NCBI RefSeq assembly: GCF_017591435.1
Contig: NC_059303.1
Span: 1,091,108-1,155,107, forward strand
Length of the DNA stretch: 64,000 nucleotides
Direction: 5' to 3'
From: Portunus trituberculatus
Lineage: Eukaryota; Arthropoda; Malacostraca; Decapoda; Portunidae
Shown: in pieces, positions 12,114 through 22,692 of the stretch
Layout: each line of letters starts with the position of its first letter
Position numbering within the stretch: the first letter of the stretch is position 1
Translations under genes and position numbers: made by a program
The notes under the pieces: model-generated
What the model was told of the DNA's origin: nothing
The model's database searches: none
The model's input: only the letters and a program-made list of their open reading frames with translations

Positions 12114-13656
12114 CTGCAGGAAAAATTAAGAACAATTTAGTAAAGGTTCCTATACCTTCTTATAATTCTTAATGGTGAATTAAAATGGAGATTATTACAG
12201 CTAGAACAAATATAAACTCTCATAGCTTCTTACTGTGTGCATATACAGACCAAATGGCAAACACATGGCAGTAGACAAATCTTTCTTCATTAAAGAGATA
12301 CTCCTACAAAATAGAGCAAACAGCAACAAAATCATATTCATTGGTGACGTCAACATAAACCAACTGTCATGAGACTAAGCGTGAGCCAGATTATACCAGT
12401 GTGTCCAAACGAGGAGAGCAGTAGCAACATTAGGAGTGAATCATTAGATGAATCATATAATGATGGTGAGAGCCCTGAACATTAACAAGCCACTGGGAAA
12501 ATAAAAATGTCAAACAAGACGCCCTTAATTATGCCCTTGGCATGAGCAAAAGGAGTGACAAATGATCTTAGTGTAAAGCTTGTAGCAAAGGATGTGATAA
12601 ATAAACAATTATATCCATAAAAATAGTATGGCAGCTCGTGACCAATGGTAGTTGTGAGAGGCTTCGATAATAAAGTAATTATAACCATATTAATATCCTA
12701 AAAAAACTTCCATGCTAGAAGGACAGCTAGTGAAATCACAGCAAATATAAGGCCAGGCAGTAGCACAAACCTGCAGATTGCAGCCATCTTCACTCTTGAT
12801 TACACTAAGAGTTTTTAAGCTTAAACAACATGAATCCCTGGGTCTTCCTCTGCCTCGTCTTAAACTTGAGTAATAACTTTGAGAATTTGTCCAAGGAGTT
12901 ATAGAGTCTCGTGTGTAAATGCATACTGTGAACTTAAAATAATTTTGTACCACTTCGCATGTAGTGGTCACAATGCAGTTAAGTAATGGTGTTATATTAT
13001 TGTGTGTAGTGGATAATATTGATGAGAGACTTAAGATAAATCACTAAAAAGTGACAGTGCAGTGTTTGAGAATTGTAGAAGATTATAGTAAGAAGTGTTG
13101 ATCAATGGCGATGTGGCAATGCTATTTGGTGTGTATTTGCTGGTCTTGCTTATTTCTATGCTTTATATAATAAATATGGTTTAGTAAAGTTGCAGTTATG
13201 AGTATCCCATGGAAGAACTCATAGCTTACTCTTTGGTCAACTTGACGCATTGAAAATAATCAGAGATGTTAAGGAACCATTAAAGGAAAGCAGCTCTTAT
13301 GTGGTAACACACAACACACTCACCCACAAATAATTTTCTTGGTAGCATGTAGACTTTAAATCTAATTCCTAACATTAGTAGATCAACTAGATTTCCAGAT
13401 ACCTTAACCCCTTCAACACAATGACATGTATTTTGCGTCATCAGGGCACTCGTGACATCTGATGACATGCATATTGCATCATGGTTGCTTTCAGCTAAGA
13501 TAGTGCATTTTCTTTCCAGGATACTGTATGAGATCTTTCAAAATGTAGGCCGTATATGATATGACAGCATACTTGACTTTCAACATTATTACAAATGTGT
13601 ATGATTCTCTTATACCAGGATAAGTATTGATGTCCCATGCAGGAAATAATTATATA
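12114..13656. other. AT-rich spacer, nothing recognised
   Basis: No convincing coding frame or paired terminal repeat is visible. A TTAACCCC end-like motif near 13387 has no visible partner. Confidence 0.35.
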
Positions 13657-13926
13657 CAGTGGAGACTCAATACTCGGACGTCTAAATAGTCGAACTTTTT
13701 AATAGTCGAACGGAAAAGTTTGACTTAATACTCGAAAAAATACCTATTAGTCGAACGTCCGTCCATGTGGCTGTAAACAAAGGGTCTCTCCCTTCCCACC
13801 GCCCCAAGTGCCCCATCGAGCCACTGTAGCCAGTTGATCTTTCGCTGTTGTACGAATAACATTGTCCTGTGCTTTCTCTCCAGAGTTTTTTTTTTCTTCC
13901 ATTTAGAAGCCTACAGTGGTACCAAA

Positions 13927-14049
13927 GAGATTTGTTAGTGGTGAGAAAAAGCCTACAAAAAAGAATGTAGTGACAACCATCGAAAGGAAAAAGGATATTA
14001 TTCATAAATATGAGAAAAGAAGAAGAATAATCGATCTTGCAGCTGAGTA
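13927..14049 (+). pseudogene. Tigger-B1 transposase, N-terminal DNA-binding part
   Basis: After a proline/lysine-rich start the frame reads an IERKKDIIHKYEK segment and then IDLAAEY. This matches the first helix-turn-helix of the CENP-B-type DNA-binding domain found in Tigger/pogo transposases. The frame is cut at 14049 by Tigger-A1. Its continuation (SMAKSIVATILKK in the other half) starts at about 18343. Confidence 0.72.
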
Positions 14050-15140
14050 CAGGCAACCCCTGCTTAACAAATGGGTTACGATCCTAAAACAACGTACGTT
14101 AAGCGAATTTTCGTTAAGTGAACCAATTATAATAAGTTTAACCACTGACTTCAACTTCCATTGAGAGTAAGCAAAGCGAGAGTGCATCATAGTACAATGA
14201 AAGGTCTAATGAAAGTAAAAACTATGAAGTTAAACATTTAGGCAGTTTAATTTATCATTATAATGTGCACTAATGTATGTATGTAACTTTATAATGCTGA
14301 TGATCTTAAATTTATGAAGGGAGGGAGAGTGAAACGGGAAAGACACTAACCGGCAACCTGTGGAGTGTAAACAAAGGAAACATCATTGTACCGCATACAA
14401 AACTTCTGTACCACATTTCCACAAGGCTTTCCATTTTATTCATTGAAGAGTCACGAGTTCAAGTGGTTCTTTTAGCTTGCAGGGAAGATATGGTCTCACC
14501 AGCCTTCTTAATAGAGTCTGCTGACTTGAAAATAATAGAGACAGTAGATGGAATCAAGCCATGGTGGCAAGCAATGCTATTACCGTATTTTATGGCTTGC
14601 AAGACACTGCATCTTGGAAGACGCACCCTAATATTTGAAAGAAATTTCTAAGAAAAAAATAATTTTCATACAAGAACACATTCACCATACACCCAACCAC
14701 TGAACACAAAAACATATGAAGCAAGGAGTCTGCAAGACACTATTGTTTCACCACTCATTACAAATTTGCTGGAGCACTCACCACAAATTTAAAACTATGT
14801 AAATAAAAACACCATAGGTAAATACGTATACACAGTGAAACAGTCCATCTCTTCTTGTTTTAGTGGCGGGCGACGGCATGTTTTGGATGTATTGTTTACA
14901 TTACGGAATCACTTGTCCGATCGCCAAAACCGAATGCGTCAGTGCTGCAGTTCGTATTTATTTTATATTGCAATCGTGCTTCACAGGCTTTATCAATGAG
15001 AATTCAATTCACAAGTGGAGTTTTGACTCTTGCTTGAACAAGTAAGCCATTTGGATGTTCTATTAATAAAAGTATAAAGGCACCTGGCATGTATTTACCT
15101 AGTTGTATTTACCTAGTTGTAGTTTTACAGGACCTGGGCT

Positions 15141-16794
15141 TTATGCTCGTGTGGCCCCGTCTCCATATCTACACTTATCCAATCTTACTTTAAAAGTATG
15201 CACACTCGTTGCAGACACTACTTCTTCATTTAAACTGTTCCACGTCTCAATACATCTCTGCGGGAAACTATATTTTTTAATATTTCTCAGACATCTTCCT
15301 TTTCTCAGCTTTTTACTATGCGATCTTGTGCTTCGGATGTCATATTCTTCTCTCAGGATCAGTTTCTCATTATCCACTTGGTCCATTCCGTTGATCAATT
15401 TATAAACTTGTATCAGGTCTCCTCTCTCCTTCTTTGTTCCAGGGTTGGTAGATCCATAGCCTTTAGTCTCTCCTCATATGTCATCCCTTCAAATTCTGGA
15501 ACCATTCTTGTAGCTATTTTTTGTAGCCTCTCCAATTTCCTTATGCGTTTCTTTTTATGAGGGCTCCACACTACTCCTGCATATTCCAATCTGGGTCTTA
15601 TTATAGTACTTATCAATTTCTTCATCATTTCTTTGTCCATGTAGTGAAATGCTACTCCAATATTCCTTAGCAAATTATATGTTTCTCTAAAAATCCTATC
15701 AATATGGTTTACTGGTTGATTGTTTTCTTCCATCGTCACTCTTAAGTCCTTTTCCTTTTTAACTTTCTCCAGTTCTACTCCATCTCCCATCTTATAGATT
15801 CCCACAGGTCGTCTTTCACTCTTTCTCATTTCCATGACATGGCTTTTGTTCACATTGAATTCCATTTTCCACTTCTTACTCCATTCCCAGACCTTATTTA
15901 GGTCTTCTTCCAGTATTTCACAATCCTGCTTTTGCTTTATAACTCTGCACAGTTTCTGCAAACAGATTTATGTAGCTGTTCACTCCTTCTAGCATGTCGT
16001 TAATATAAATGAGGAAAAGTATTGGTGCCAATACTGACCCCTGTGCCACTCCGCTTTCTACTGCTCTCCACTTGGACTTCATATCTTTAACTACCGTCCT
16101 TATTTCTCTCCCCCTCAAATAATTTTCTATCCATCTCAATGAGCTTCCTTTTAAGCCACCCTTCTCCTCTAACTTCCATAGTAATCTTGCATGTAGCACT
16201 TTGTCAAATGCCTTTTTTAAATCCAAATAAATACAGTCAACCCATCCCTCTCTCTCTTGTACTCTATCAACTATTCTAGAATAGAAACTCAATAAATTAG
16301 TTACACAAGACCACCTTTTTCTAAAAACCAAATTGGCTATTTAATATTAATTTGTTGTCTTCAAGGAATTCAATCCATTGTTTCTTTATTATTCTTTCAC
16401 ACATCTTGCATATTATACTAGTTAGTGATACCAGTCTGTAATTTAAAGGTTCTTCCTTCCTTCCACTCTTATATATGGGAACTACCTCAGCTCTTTTCCA
16501 TTCTACTGGTACTGTTCCATTTTCTATTGAGCATTTTATGATGTTGTATATAGGACTTGCTAGTTCTTCCCTACATTCTTTCAGTATTCTGCCTGAGACT
16601 TCATCTGGTCCCATTGCCTTCTCTTCATCCAGTTCCTTCATTAACTCTTTTATTTCAAGCTTGGTTACTTTAATCTCTTTCATATAGATTGTCTCTCCAT
16701 TACTCTGTGGCCTCTCAAATTTGGATTCCTTAGTAAAGACCTCCTGGAATTTTTTATTCAATAGTTCTGCCATACTTTTTGGGTCTTCCACCAT
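15141..16794 (-). pseudogene. E4 reverse transcriptase and C-terminal region, broken
   Basis: From 16794 downward the frames read DEEKAMGPDEVSGRILKE, then NYRLVSLTSI, YLDLKKAFDKVLH, SGVAQGSVLAPILF, a damaged catalytic box, RPRLEYAGVVWSPHKKK and the C-terminal block ending in RYGDGATRA at 15141. A stop or shift lies between 16331 and 16321, at the catalytic box, and near 15413. The FADD motif is lost, so no polymerase activity is expected even with frame correction. Confidence 0.85.
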
Positions 16795-16982
16795 CCCATT
16801 CTCTCCTTTTTAACCTTTCTATTGTTTCTTTTTGCCTAATTTTTCCATTTATGAATCTATAGAACAATTTTGGTTTCTCCTTACATTTTTCGACTGTCTT
16901 TTTCGAAGTTCTTTTCCTCTTCCTTCCTCACCTTAACAGATTCATTTCTCACTGCTTTAAAGTTTTCCTTATTTGCTGGATT

Positions 16983-17600
16983 TCAATTTCTCCTCCACCT
17001 TTTCCATGCTCCATCTCTTTTCTCCTTTGCCCTAGCACACCTTGCATTAAACCAATCTTTCTTTCCTTCTTCTTTAGGTCTATATTTCGGGACATATTCC
17101 CTGACTCCTGTTTTGTATATTTCCAAAAATAAGTTATATTTCTCTTGCATTGTCTCAGAATTTTCCATCTCCTCCCAGTCTACCTTTTTAAAATAGTTCT
17201 TGAGATTCTCAATATCAGCCTTTCTGTAATTTAATCGGTCTCCTTTGTATGAATCGTCTCTATCTTCCTTTCCCTCTTCTATATCTATTTCTAATATTGC
17301 ATGGTCACTCTTTCCCAATGGGCACTTATATCTTATATCATTATTCATTTATATACCCCTTGTAAAAATTAGGTCCAATCTTGCCGGCTCATTGTTTCCT
17401 CTGAATCTTGTGCATTCCTTTACTCTCTGGTCCATCATATTGTCTATCATTAGGTTCAAGAATCTTTCTACCCAGGCTTCTTCCCCCATACCACTTTCAT
17501 AATTTTTCCAGTCCACTTCTTTACAGTTGAAATCTCCTACTAATATCACTTTTCTCCTTTCTTTAACGATTCTCGTTAGACTCCTTATTGTGTCATCTAT
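16983..17600 (-). pseudogene. E4 endonuclease, C-terminal part
   Basis: Minus-strand frames contain VILVGDFNCKEVDW (about 17550-17510), an ARLDLIFTRG block (about 17385) and, after a frame change near 17349, the GKSDHAILEI box. These are the Asp/Asn and SDH landmarks of an APE-like endonuclease. The N-terminal half with the ETK motif is missing because the copy is 5'-truncated at about 17600. Confidence 0.8.
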
Positions 17601-17948
17601 GTGTGTACGTTCGTGTGCATGTATGTGTGTGTTGCTATGAGACAAGGGAGCGGCCCGTTTTATCCACACGCTGAGTAGGCTGCAGGAAGGATTATGGTAT
17701 TGGAAATACTTGTAACACCTAAGTACTGAGTTTACATAATATAAAAGGCTGAATCAAATAAATAGTACTTAAGCTAACATCATAATGTAATGACAACCTA
17801 CAAATCCAGGTCACTATCAGTCAAGTGTCCAAGCTCACTTGAGGTTGGGTGTTGCTTAACAATACAACATTCATCTTGGAAGATGCACTAGTATTTTTCA
17901 GGGTATTTTTTCGGAAAAAAAGTGCGTCTCGTAAACCGTAAAATACGG

Positions 17949-18066
17949 TAATTTTCTTGCCTCTCTTGTGCCTGTGAATAATATCCAGCTTCACTTCGAG
18001 AATAAGAGACTTCCTGGTCTTTATAGCAAAGCTAGGAGACATTGCAGGGCATTTTGGTGCCATGTT
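17949..18066 (-). pseudogene. Tigger-A1 CENP-B-type N-terminal domain fragment
   Basis: On the minus strand the frame begins with a Pro/Lys-rich leader followed by KTRKSLILEVKLDIIHRHKRG. It is cut at 17948 by the MITE insertion. The remainder of the domain (ADSIKKAGE-type segment) continues on the far side, before 14580. It matches the intact version at 22444-22692. Confidence 0.75.
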
Positions 18067-18341
18067 GAGCAAGGGAAGACGAGCTGCTGCTGACGCTGTT
18101 ATTGTTTTGAACTAGAGGGAGTGAGTGGTGTACATTTTTTCCACGAGACGCGCTGGTGTATTCAAAAGCCTGTTGGCTTGCGTGATACGGCGGGGCTTTC
18201 AAACTTGGAAAAAAATTACCTGGACAAAATTTCGTTAAAGCGAGTTTGGTGTTCATTAAACGAGCAGATGGTAGTAAAAGGAAACGTTTGTTGTAGCGAA
18301 ATTTCGTTGTGTGAACCTTCATTAAGCGAGGCTTGCCTGTA

Positions 18342-18963
18342 CTGTATGGCTAAATCTATAGTAGCCACAATACTGAAGAAGAGAGCTCTTTAAAAAAGCT
18401 CATGTGGCGATTGGTGTGAAAAGGCAATTTAAGCGACCTGCGGCAGTGGAAGAAATGGAGAAATTGTTGAGTGGATAAACCAAATGCAGATGGCTAGTGA
18501 TTCTTTGTCAGAGGGCATAATTTGTGCAAAGGCTAGGCTGCAGCATCGTGATCTTATTTCTGATACTACATCTGATTCCAATGATGATTTTAAAGCAAGT
18601 AAGGAGTGGTTTGGGAATTTCAAGAAAATAACTGGAATTCAATTTGTTGTGAGGCATGGTGAGGCCACAAGTGCTGATGGCGGTGCCGCTGAGAAATTTC
18701 TCACTGAATTTAAGAAATTTGTGGATAAGGAGTGCTTAAGCCCACAACAGATTTTTAATTGTGATAAAGCAGGTCTGTTTTGGAAAAAAATACCCAACAG
18801 GACCTATATAACAAAGGAAGAGAAGTGTTTGCCAGGACACAAGCCCATGAAAGACGGCTAACCCTGCCTCTGTGCGCCAATGCATGCGGCGACTGCAAAA
18901 TTAACCCGCTAATTTTTTCTAAACTTGGGTTTGGCAATGGCTGGAACAAATTACCTGATTTAT
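18342..18963 (+). pseudogene. Tigger-B1 transposase, second half with part of the DDE domain
   Basis: The half first completes the N-terminal helix (about 18343-18390), then breaks. From about 18484 it reads through an acidic middle region to a clear DDE_1-type segment: NCDKAGLFWKKIP (about 18757-18800), then a PGHKPMKDG block, and in a shifted frame LTLPLCANACGDCKINPL. In live Tigger transposases the corresponding Asp of the N-x-D-E-T-G-L motif is catalytic; here it reads N-x-D-K-A-G-L. The third catalytic region is absent before the right end at 19040. It is therefore an internally shortened, frameshifted pseudogene. Confidence 0.8.
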
Positions 18964-19038
18964 AGGTAACAATAGTTGAACTTTTCAATACTCAAATAGC
19001 CATTTGAAATTAATTAACTTCAAGTATTGAGTCTCCAC

Positions 19039-19041
<3 letters not shown>

Positions 19042-19100
<59 letters not shown>
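19042..19100. repeat. (TA)n microsatellite
   Basis: A pure TA run of about 58 bp between the right end of Tigger-B1 and the next MITE. It provides many TA targets. Confidence 0.97.
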
Positions 19101-19103
<3 letters not shown>

Positions 19104-19350
19104 TTAACTCTCGGTTATCGCGCCCAATTGGGGCCGAAACAGCATCGCTATAGCCGAAAACGCGATAGCCGAATTGATCTGGGCGGGAAGGCGGTTTTGG
19201 CCAATGAGCGCTCAAATATCCCATGACATCATGGCTGGGTGCGTGATAGCAGGCATCTGAGGTCGCGATAATAAAATTTTAGCAGCTTTTCATGGGTGTA
19301 TGATAGCAATAAAACGCGATAGCGAAAGTCGCGATAGCCGAGGGTTGACT
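19101..19350. mobile_element. 250-bp MITE in (TA)n (family C)
   Basis: The left end CACTTAACTCTCGGTTATCGCG pairs with the inverse of the right end CGCGATAGCCGAGGGTTGACT. TA repeats flank both sides. The interior repeats the motif GCGATAGC several times and is non-coding. The ends resemble Tigger/pogo-type termini, and the size indicates a non-autonomous derivative. Confidence 0.85.
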
Positions 19351-19362
19351 ATATATATATAT

Positions 19363-19420
<58 letters not shown>
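19351..19420. repeat. (TA)n microsatellite
   Basis: A TA run of about 70 bp with one interruption (ATTACATA) between the 250-bp MITE and Tigger-A2. Confidence 0.96.
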
Positions 19421-19423
<3 letters not shown>

Positions 19424-20123
19424 GCAACCCCTGCTTAACGAAGGGGTTACGTTCCTAAAATACACTTCGTTAAGCGAAACTTCGTTAAGCGAACCGATTA
19501 TAACAAGTTTAACCCCTGATTTAAACTTCCATTGAGAGTAAGCAAAGTGAGAGTGCATCATAGTACAGTGAAAGGTTTAATGAAAGTAAAAATTATGAAG
19601 TTAAACATTTAGGCAGTTTAATTTAAGTCATTATAATGTACACTAATGTATGTATGTACGTAACTTTATAATGTTGATGATCTTAACTTTATAAAGGGAG
19701 GGAGAGTGAAACGGGAAATACACTAACCGGCAACCTGTGGAATGTAAACAAAATGCGCATCATGGTACCGCAAACAAAAGTTATTTCCACAAGACTTTCC
19801 ATTTTATCCATTGTAGAGTCACGAGTTCAAGTGGTTCTTTTAGCTTTCTAGGAAGATGCTGTCTCACCAGCCTTCTTAATAGAGTCTGCTGACTTGAAAA
19901 TAGTAGACAGTAGATGGGGGTCAAAATGGTGGCAAGCAATGTTATTAGTTTTCTGGCCTTTCTCTTGTCTGTGAATGATACCCAGCTTCACTTCGACAGT
20001 AAGACACTTCCTGGTCTTCTTAGGAACGTTAGGCCACATTGCAGGGGGTTTTGGTGGTAAGTTGAACTAGGGAAGATGAGCTGCTGGTGACGCTGTTATG
20101 TTTTGACTGGGGAGTGAGTGGTG

Positions 20124-20810
20124 CGTGTGATCTTGATCTTGATCTTGATGCTACAGGTGACGCAGAGTTTCTTCTGAGTCAGGCCCCAATGTATGAAAAG
20201 TGGTATGATGGAAGCCTGGGTGGGGACCTTCTCTTCCAAGCTAGGGCATAGTGCATGGATGTGAATGCAAGGAATTATAGATGGTCTGAGTCCCGCAGCA
20301 AAGTGTACCAGATGTGTGACGTGGGAGAGGATGAGACGGTGGGGCATGTGGTGCTGGAGTGTGTGAAGTATGCCAGAGACAGGTATGAGATGATGCAAGT
20401 GGTGCTGAGGGAGCTGGGGAATGACAGAATGGAGATGGCAGGAAGGGAATGGATGGTGGTGCTGCTGGGATTCTGTGGGGAGACGAATGAAAGGATGATT
20501 GAGGCTGTAAAAGAGTTCCTGGAGAGAATGTGGCATGCTAGATGCAGGAACTAGTGGTGTGAAAGATGGTGATTGCCCTCTTTGTTGTTGTTTTTTTTTT
20601 TCTTCTTATTTTCCCTACAGGCACTGCCGATACAAAGGCCTGACTCAAAAGAAATTCTGCGTCACCTGTAGCATCAAGATCAAGATCAAGATCAAGCCCT
20701 TGTATCTGCAATGCCTGTGTTGTCCACAAGAGGCTTGATCTTGATCTTTATTCTACAGGTGTCTCAGGATTTCTCCTGAGGCAGGCCTTAGTACCAGCAG
20801 CTCCTGGTGT
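20124..20810. mobile_element. Cluster of LINE 3' ends with (GATCTT)-type tails in alternating orientation
   Basis: Three related 3' ends are visible: minus at about 20130-20190, plus ending at about 20697, minus at about 20735-20795. Each joins a TACAGGTG/TCAGGCC block to a (GATCTT)n or (AAGATC)n tail. The plus piece carries a short coding relic (20255-20554). The cluster is absent from the other Tigger-A copies, so it was inserted into A2. Confidence 0.65.
20255..20554 (+). pseudogene. LINE C-terminal zinc-knuckle-like fragment
   Basis: The open frame contains CDVGEDETVGHVVLEC, the Cys/His-spaced segment common at the C-terminus of LINE polymerases after the RT domain (typical form C-x-x-C...E-T-x-x-H-x-x-x-x-C). 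One Cys of the first pair is missing in this copy. It is followed by non-coding sequence and a GATC-rich tail. It belongs to a LINE family different from E1-E8. No RT motif lies upstream, so it is a 5'-truncated scrap. Confidence 0.55.
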
Positions 20811-20977
20811 ATTCAAAAGCCTATCAGTTTGCATGATACGGTGGGGCTTTCAAATTTGGAAAAAATTAAAACTTCGTTAAAGCGTGTTTGGTGTTTGTTA
20901 AACGAGCAGAGGTAGTAAAACGAAATCTTCGTTGTAGCGAAATTTCGTTGTGTGAACCTTCGTTAACCAAGGGTTGC

Positions 20978-20980
<3 letters not shown>

Positions 20981-21066
<86 letters not shown>
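20981..21066. repeat. (TA)n microsatellite
   Basis: An almost pure TA run of about 86 bp between Tigger-A2 and Tigger-A3, with one CA step near 21050. Confidence 0.97.
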
Positions 21067-21263
21067 CAGGCAACCCCCGCTTAACGAACGGGTTACGTTC
21101 CTAAATAAACATTTGTTAAGCGAATTTTTAAACAAACAAATTATAACAAGTTTGACCCCTGACATGAACTTCCATTGAGAGTAAACAAAGTGAGAGTACA
21201 GTAAATGGTTTAATGAAAGTAAAAATTATGAAGTTAAACATTTAAGCAGTTTAATTTGATTAA

Positions 21264-21959
21264 CCCTTAAAACACGGTGATCGTATATGTACGATTGTAG
21301 CATCGCGTGCGGAGAGGCGGGGATCGTATTGGTAATCATGATTTTTCTGCGTTAAACGTTTGAAACTCTCCCGCTCACTATTGGTCCTGGGCAAGTGGAG
21401 GTATCTGGCATTTTTTCTCGCTCGTCTGCTTGAGCCTTGAGACATATGTTCCCTCACAATAGGTCATCTTTCCCCATTTCGAGGCGACATCTGGCAACCC
21501 CTGTCATCCGGAGGGAGGAAACGGTACTCCGAGTGATGTTATGTCAGTGTTACTCGGTAATGACATTGAGGAGTGACGAAAACTAAGACTGATTTTTTTA
21601 CTGAGACAGAAGAAAGTGAAGACTCCAGTAATGATTATGATAGTGATCTGGGAGACAGAGACCAACCCTCACAGTGACTTTCATAAACCTTCTCACGTAG
21701 CCTATTTCCCTCCAGCAATGTGCTGGTGTATGTCACCCTGGTGGCCTGTACAGGACAGTGCTTGTCGGCCAAGTCACGTGAATCCCATTGCTAATAAGAG
21801 TTGCCAGATTCCAATTATTATAGAAATCCACAATACTTGTAATATGTGGTTTCTTTTTCTTTTCCTGTTTTACACATCATTTCATATATCTGAGTTCGCA
21901 TTTTCTTGACATGAAAGTGCAAAAGTTTCAACTTTTACATCAAATTCAAATGCCCAAAA

Positions 21960-22032
<73 letters not shown>

Positions 22033-22230
22033 GGTTCTGCCAAGAACTTTTTTATATGCAATAACTTTGTTCTCAGAGGTCATAACATGTTAAAAATTAC
22101 CTCATTGTACTCAGAATAACACAAAGAAATATGTTTTTATAAAGAAAAAATATTTTTAGTATTTTTGACAGGTGTGATTTTTCCCCGTTGTAAAAGACGG
22201 AAAGTAAATGAACCCCCCGTACTTTAAGGG
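21264..22230. mobile_element. piggyBac-like TTAA-site element in Tigger-A3
   Basis: TTAA at 21260-21263 and 22231-22234 flanks termini beginning CCCTTAAAACACGG (left) and, inverted, CCCTTAAAGTACGG (right). TTAA duplication with CCC-starting ends is the piggyBac signature. The interior holds a (GA)n run and, near 21600-21660, a Glu/Asp/Ser-rich stretch that could be an acidic transposase N-terminus. No catalytic domain is seen, so it is non-autonomous. Confidence 0.8.
21964..22029. repeat. (GA)n microsatellite inside the piggyBac-like element
   Basis: A pure GA run of about 66 bp. Confidence 0.97.
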
Positions 22231-22443
22231 TTAAGTCATTATAATGTACACTAATGTATGTATGTAAGTAACTTTATAATGTTGATGATCTTAAATTTAT
22301 GAAGGGAGGGAGAGTGGAGCAGGAAATATGCCAGCTGGAAACCCAAGGAATGTAAACAAGGGGTGCATCATTGTACTGCATATAAAACATATGTACCACA
22401 TTTCCACTAGGCTTTCCATTTTATCCATTGCAGAGTCACGAGT

Positions 22444-22692
22444 TCAGGTGGTCCTTTTAGCTTCCAAGGAAGATATGGTCTCACCAGCCTTCTTAATAGA
22501 GTCTGCTGACTTGAAAATAGTAGAGACAGTAGATGGAGTCAAGCCATGATGGCCAGCAATGCTATTAGTTTTCTCGCTTCTCTCGTGTCTGTGAATAATA
22601 TCCAGCTTCGCTTCGAGAGTAAGAGACTTCCTGGTCTTCTTAGCAACGCTAGGCAACATTGCAGGGCTGGTTGCAGGGCGTTTTGGTGGCAT
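22444..22692 (-). pseudogene. Tigger-A3 CENP-B-type DNA-binding domain (82 codons)
   Basis: The frame starts with a Met-Pro-Pro-Lys-Arg leader, then KKTRKSLTLEAKLDIIHRHE and a second part, GLTPSTVSTIFKSADSIKK. This is the psq/CENP-B N-terminal helix-turn-helix of Tigger-type transposases, which binds the TIRs. A stop follows at about 22444, and no DDE catalytic core is present anywhere in the roughly 950-bp element. The family is therefore a deletion derivative that keeps only the DNA-binding segment. Equivalent relics lie at 23287-23490 and 58097-58281. Confidence 0.82.

Larger units (their letters stand above)
15091..17600 (-). mobile_element. LINE copy E4 (subfamily X), minus strand, inside MITE M1
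   Basis: Two tail units (AACTAGGTAAATAC on the minus strand) lie at 15091-15118 and the coding region reads toward higher coordinates. The 5' truncation near 17600 abuts a CA-rich stretch native to the MITE: MITE copy M2 (24884-24917) has the same CA-rich sequence without the LINE. Coding is split into several frames: RT C-terminus 15413-15961, RT core 15918-16331, linker/RT start 16321-16794, endonuclease end 16983-17600. An 8-nt deletion at the catalytic box (about 15953-15960) removes part of FADD and shifts the frame. Confidence 0.9.
14583..17948. mobile_element. MITE M1, TA-site, interrupted by LINE E4
   Basis: Terminal inverted repeats start CCGTATTTTATGGCTTGCAAG (left, 14583) and end CCGTAAAATACGG (right, to 17948). 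TA flanks both sides (14581-14582 and 17949-17950). The unfilled target is preserved in Tigger-A3 near 22562 (GCTATTAGTTTTC). A second, uninterrupted copy lies inverted at 24569-25428 and shows the MITE is about 860 bp without the LINE. No transposase frame was recognised. TA duplication and lack of coding fit a non-autonomous Tc1/mariner-superfamily element, but the family is not established. Confidence 0.88.
14050..18339 (-). mobile_element. Tigger-A1: short Tigger-like element expanded by nested insertions
   Basis: Ends CAGGCAACCCCTGCTTAAC (14050) and GCGAGGCTTGCCTG (to 18339) are inverted. TA lies at both borders (14048-14049 and 18340-18341), and the empty site survives in Tigger-B2. The host body is 14050-14582 plus 17949-18339; the rest is the MITE and LINE below. 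On the minus strand the right part encodes the start of a CENP-B-type domain (17949-18066). Other copies of this family are at 19421, 21067, 22993, 23946 and 57805. Confidence 0.9.
13657..19040 (+). mobile_element. Tigger-B1: Tigger/pogo-like DNA transposon, split by a nested insertion
   Basis: Left end CAGTGGAGACTCAATACTCG (13657) pairs with the inverted right end CAAGTATTGAGTCTCCACTG (to 19040). The left flank ends in TA; at the right the site has drifted to CA and (TA)n follows. The two halves, 13657-14049 and 18342-19040, carry parts of one transposase. The insertion of Tigger-A1 at a TA separates them. The second family member at 27810 shows the same join uninterrupted (about 28155-28170). 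The right half has at least one frame break, so the element is inactive. Confidence 0.9.
19421..20980 (-). mobile_element. Tigger-A2, with a LINE-related insert
   Basis: Ends CAGGCAACCCCTGCTTAACG (19421) and GGGTTGCCTG (to 20980) lie in (TA)n on both sides. The minus strand keeps a CENP-B-type start near 19848-20039 (KKTRKCLTVEVKLGIIHRQ). Comparison with the other A copies shows extra sequence from about 20124 to about 20810, which is the LINE 3'-end cluster described separately. Confidence 0.88.

Noticed and set aside
13383..13480. TTAACCCCTTCAACAC end-like motif, possible piggyBac terminus
   Set aside because: No inverted partner with TTAA was found in a plausible position.
20538..20738. 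Short Asp/Leu frames (LDLDLD) near 20700
   Set aside because: They are translations of the (GATCTT)n tail.
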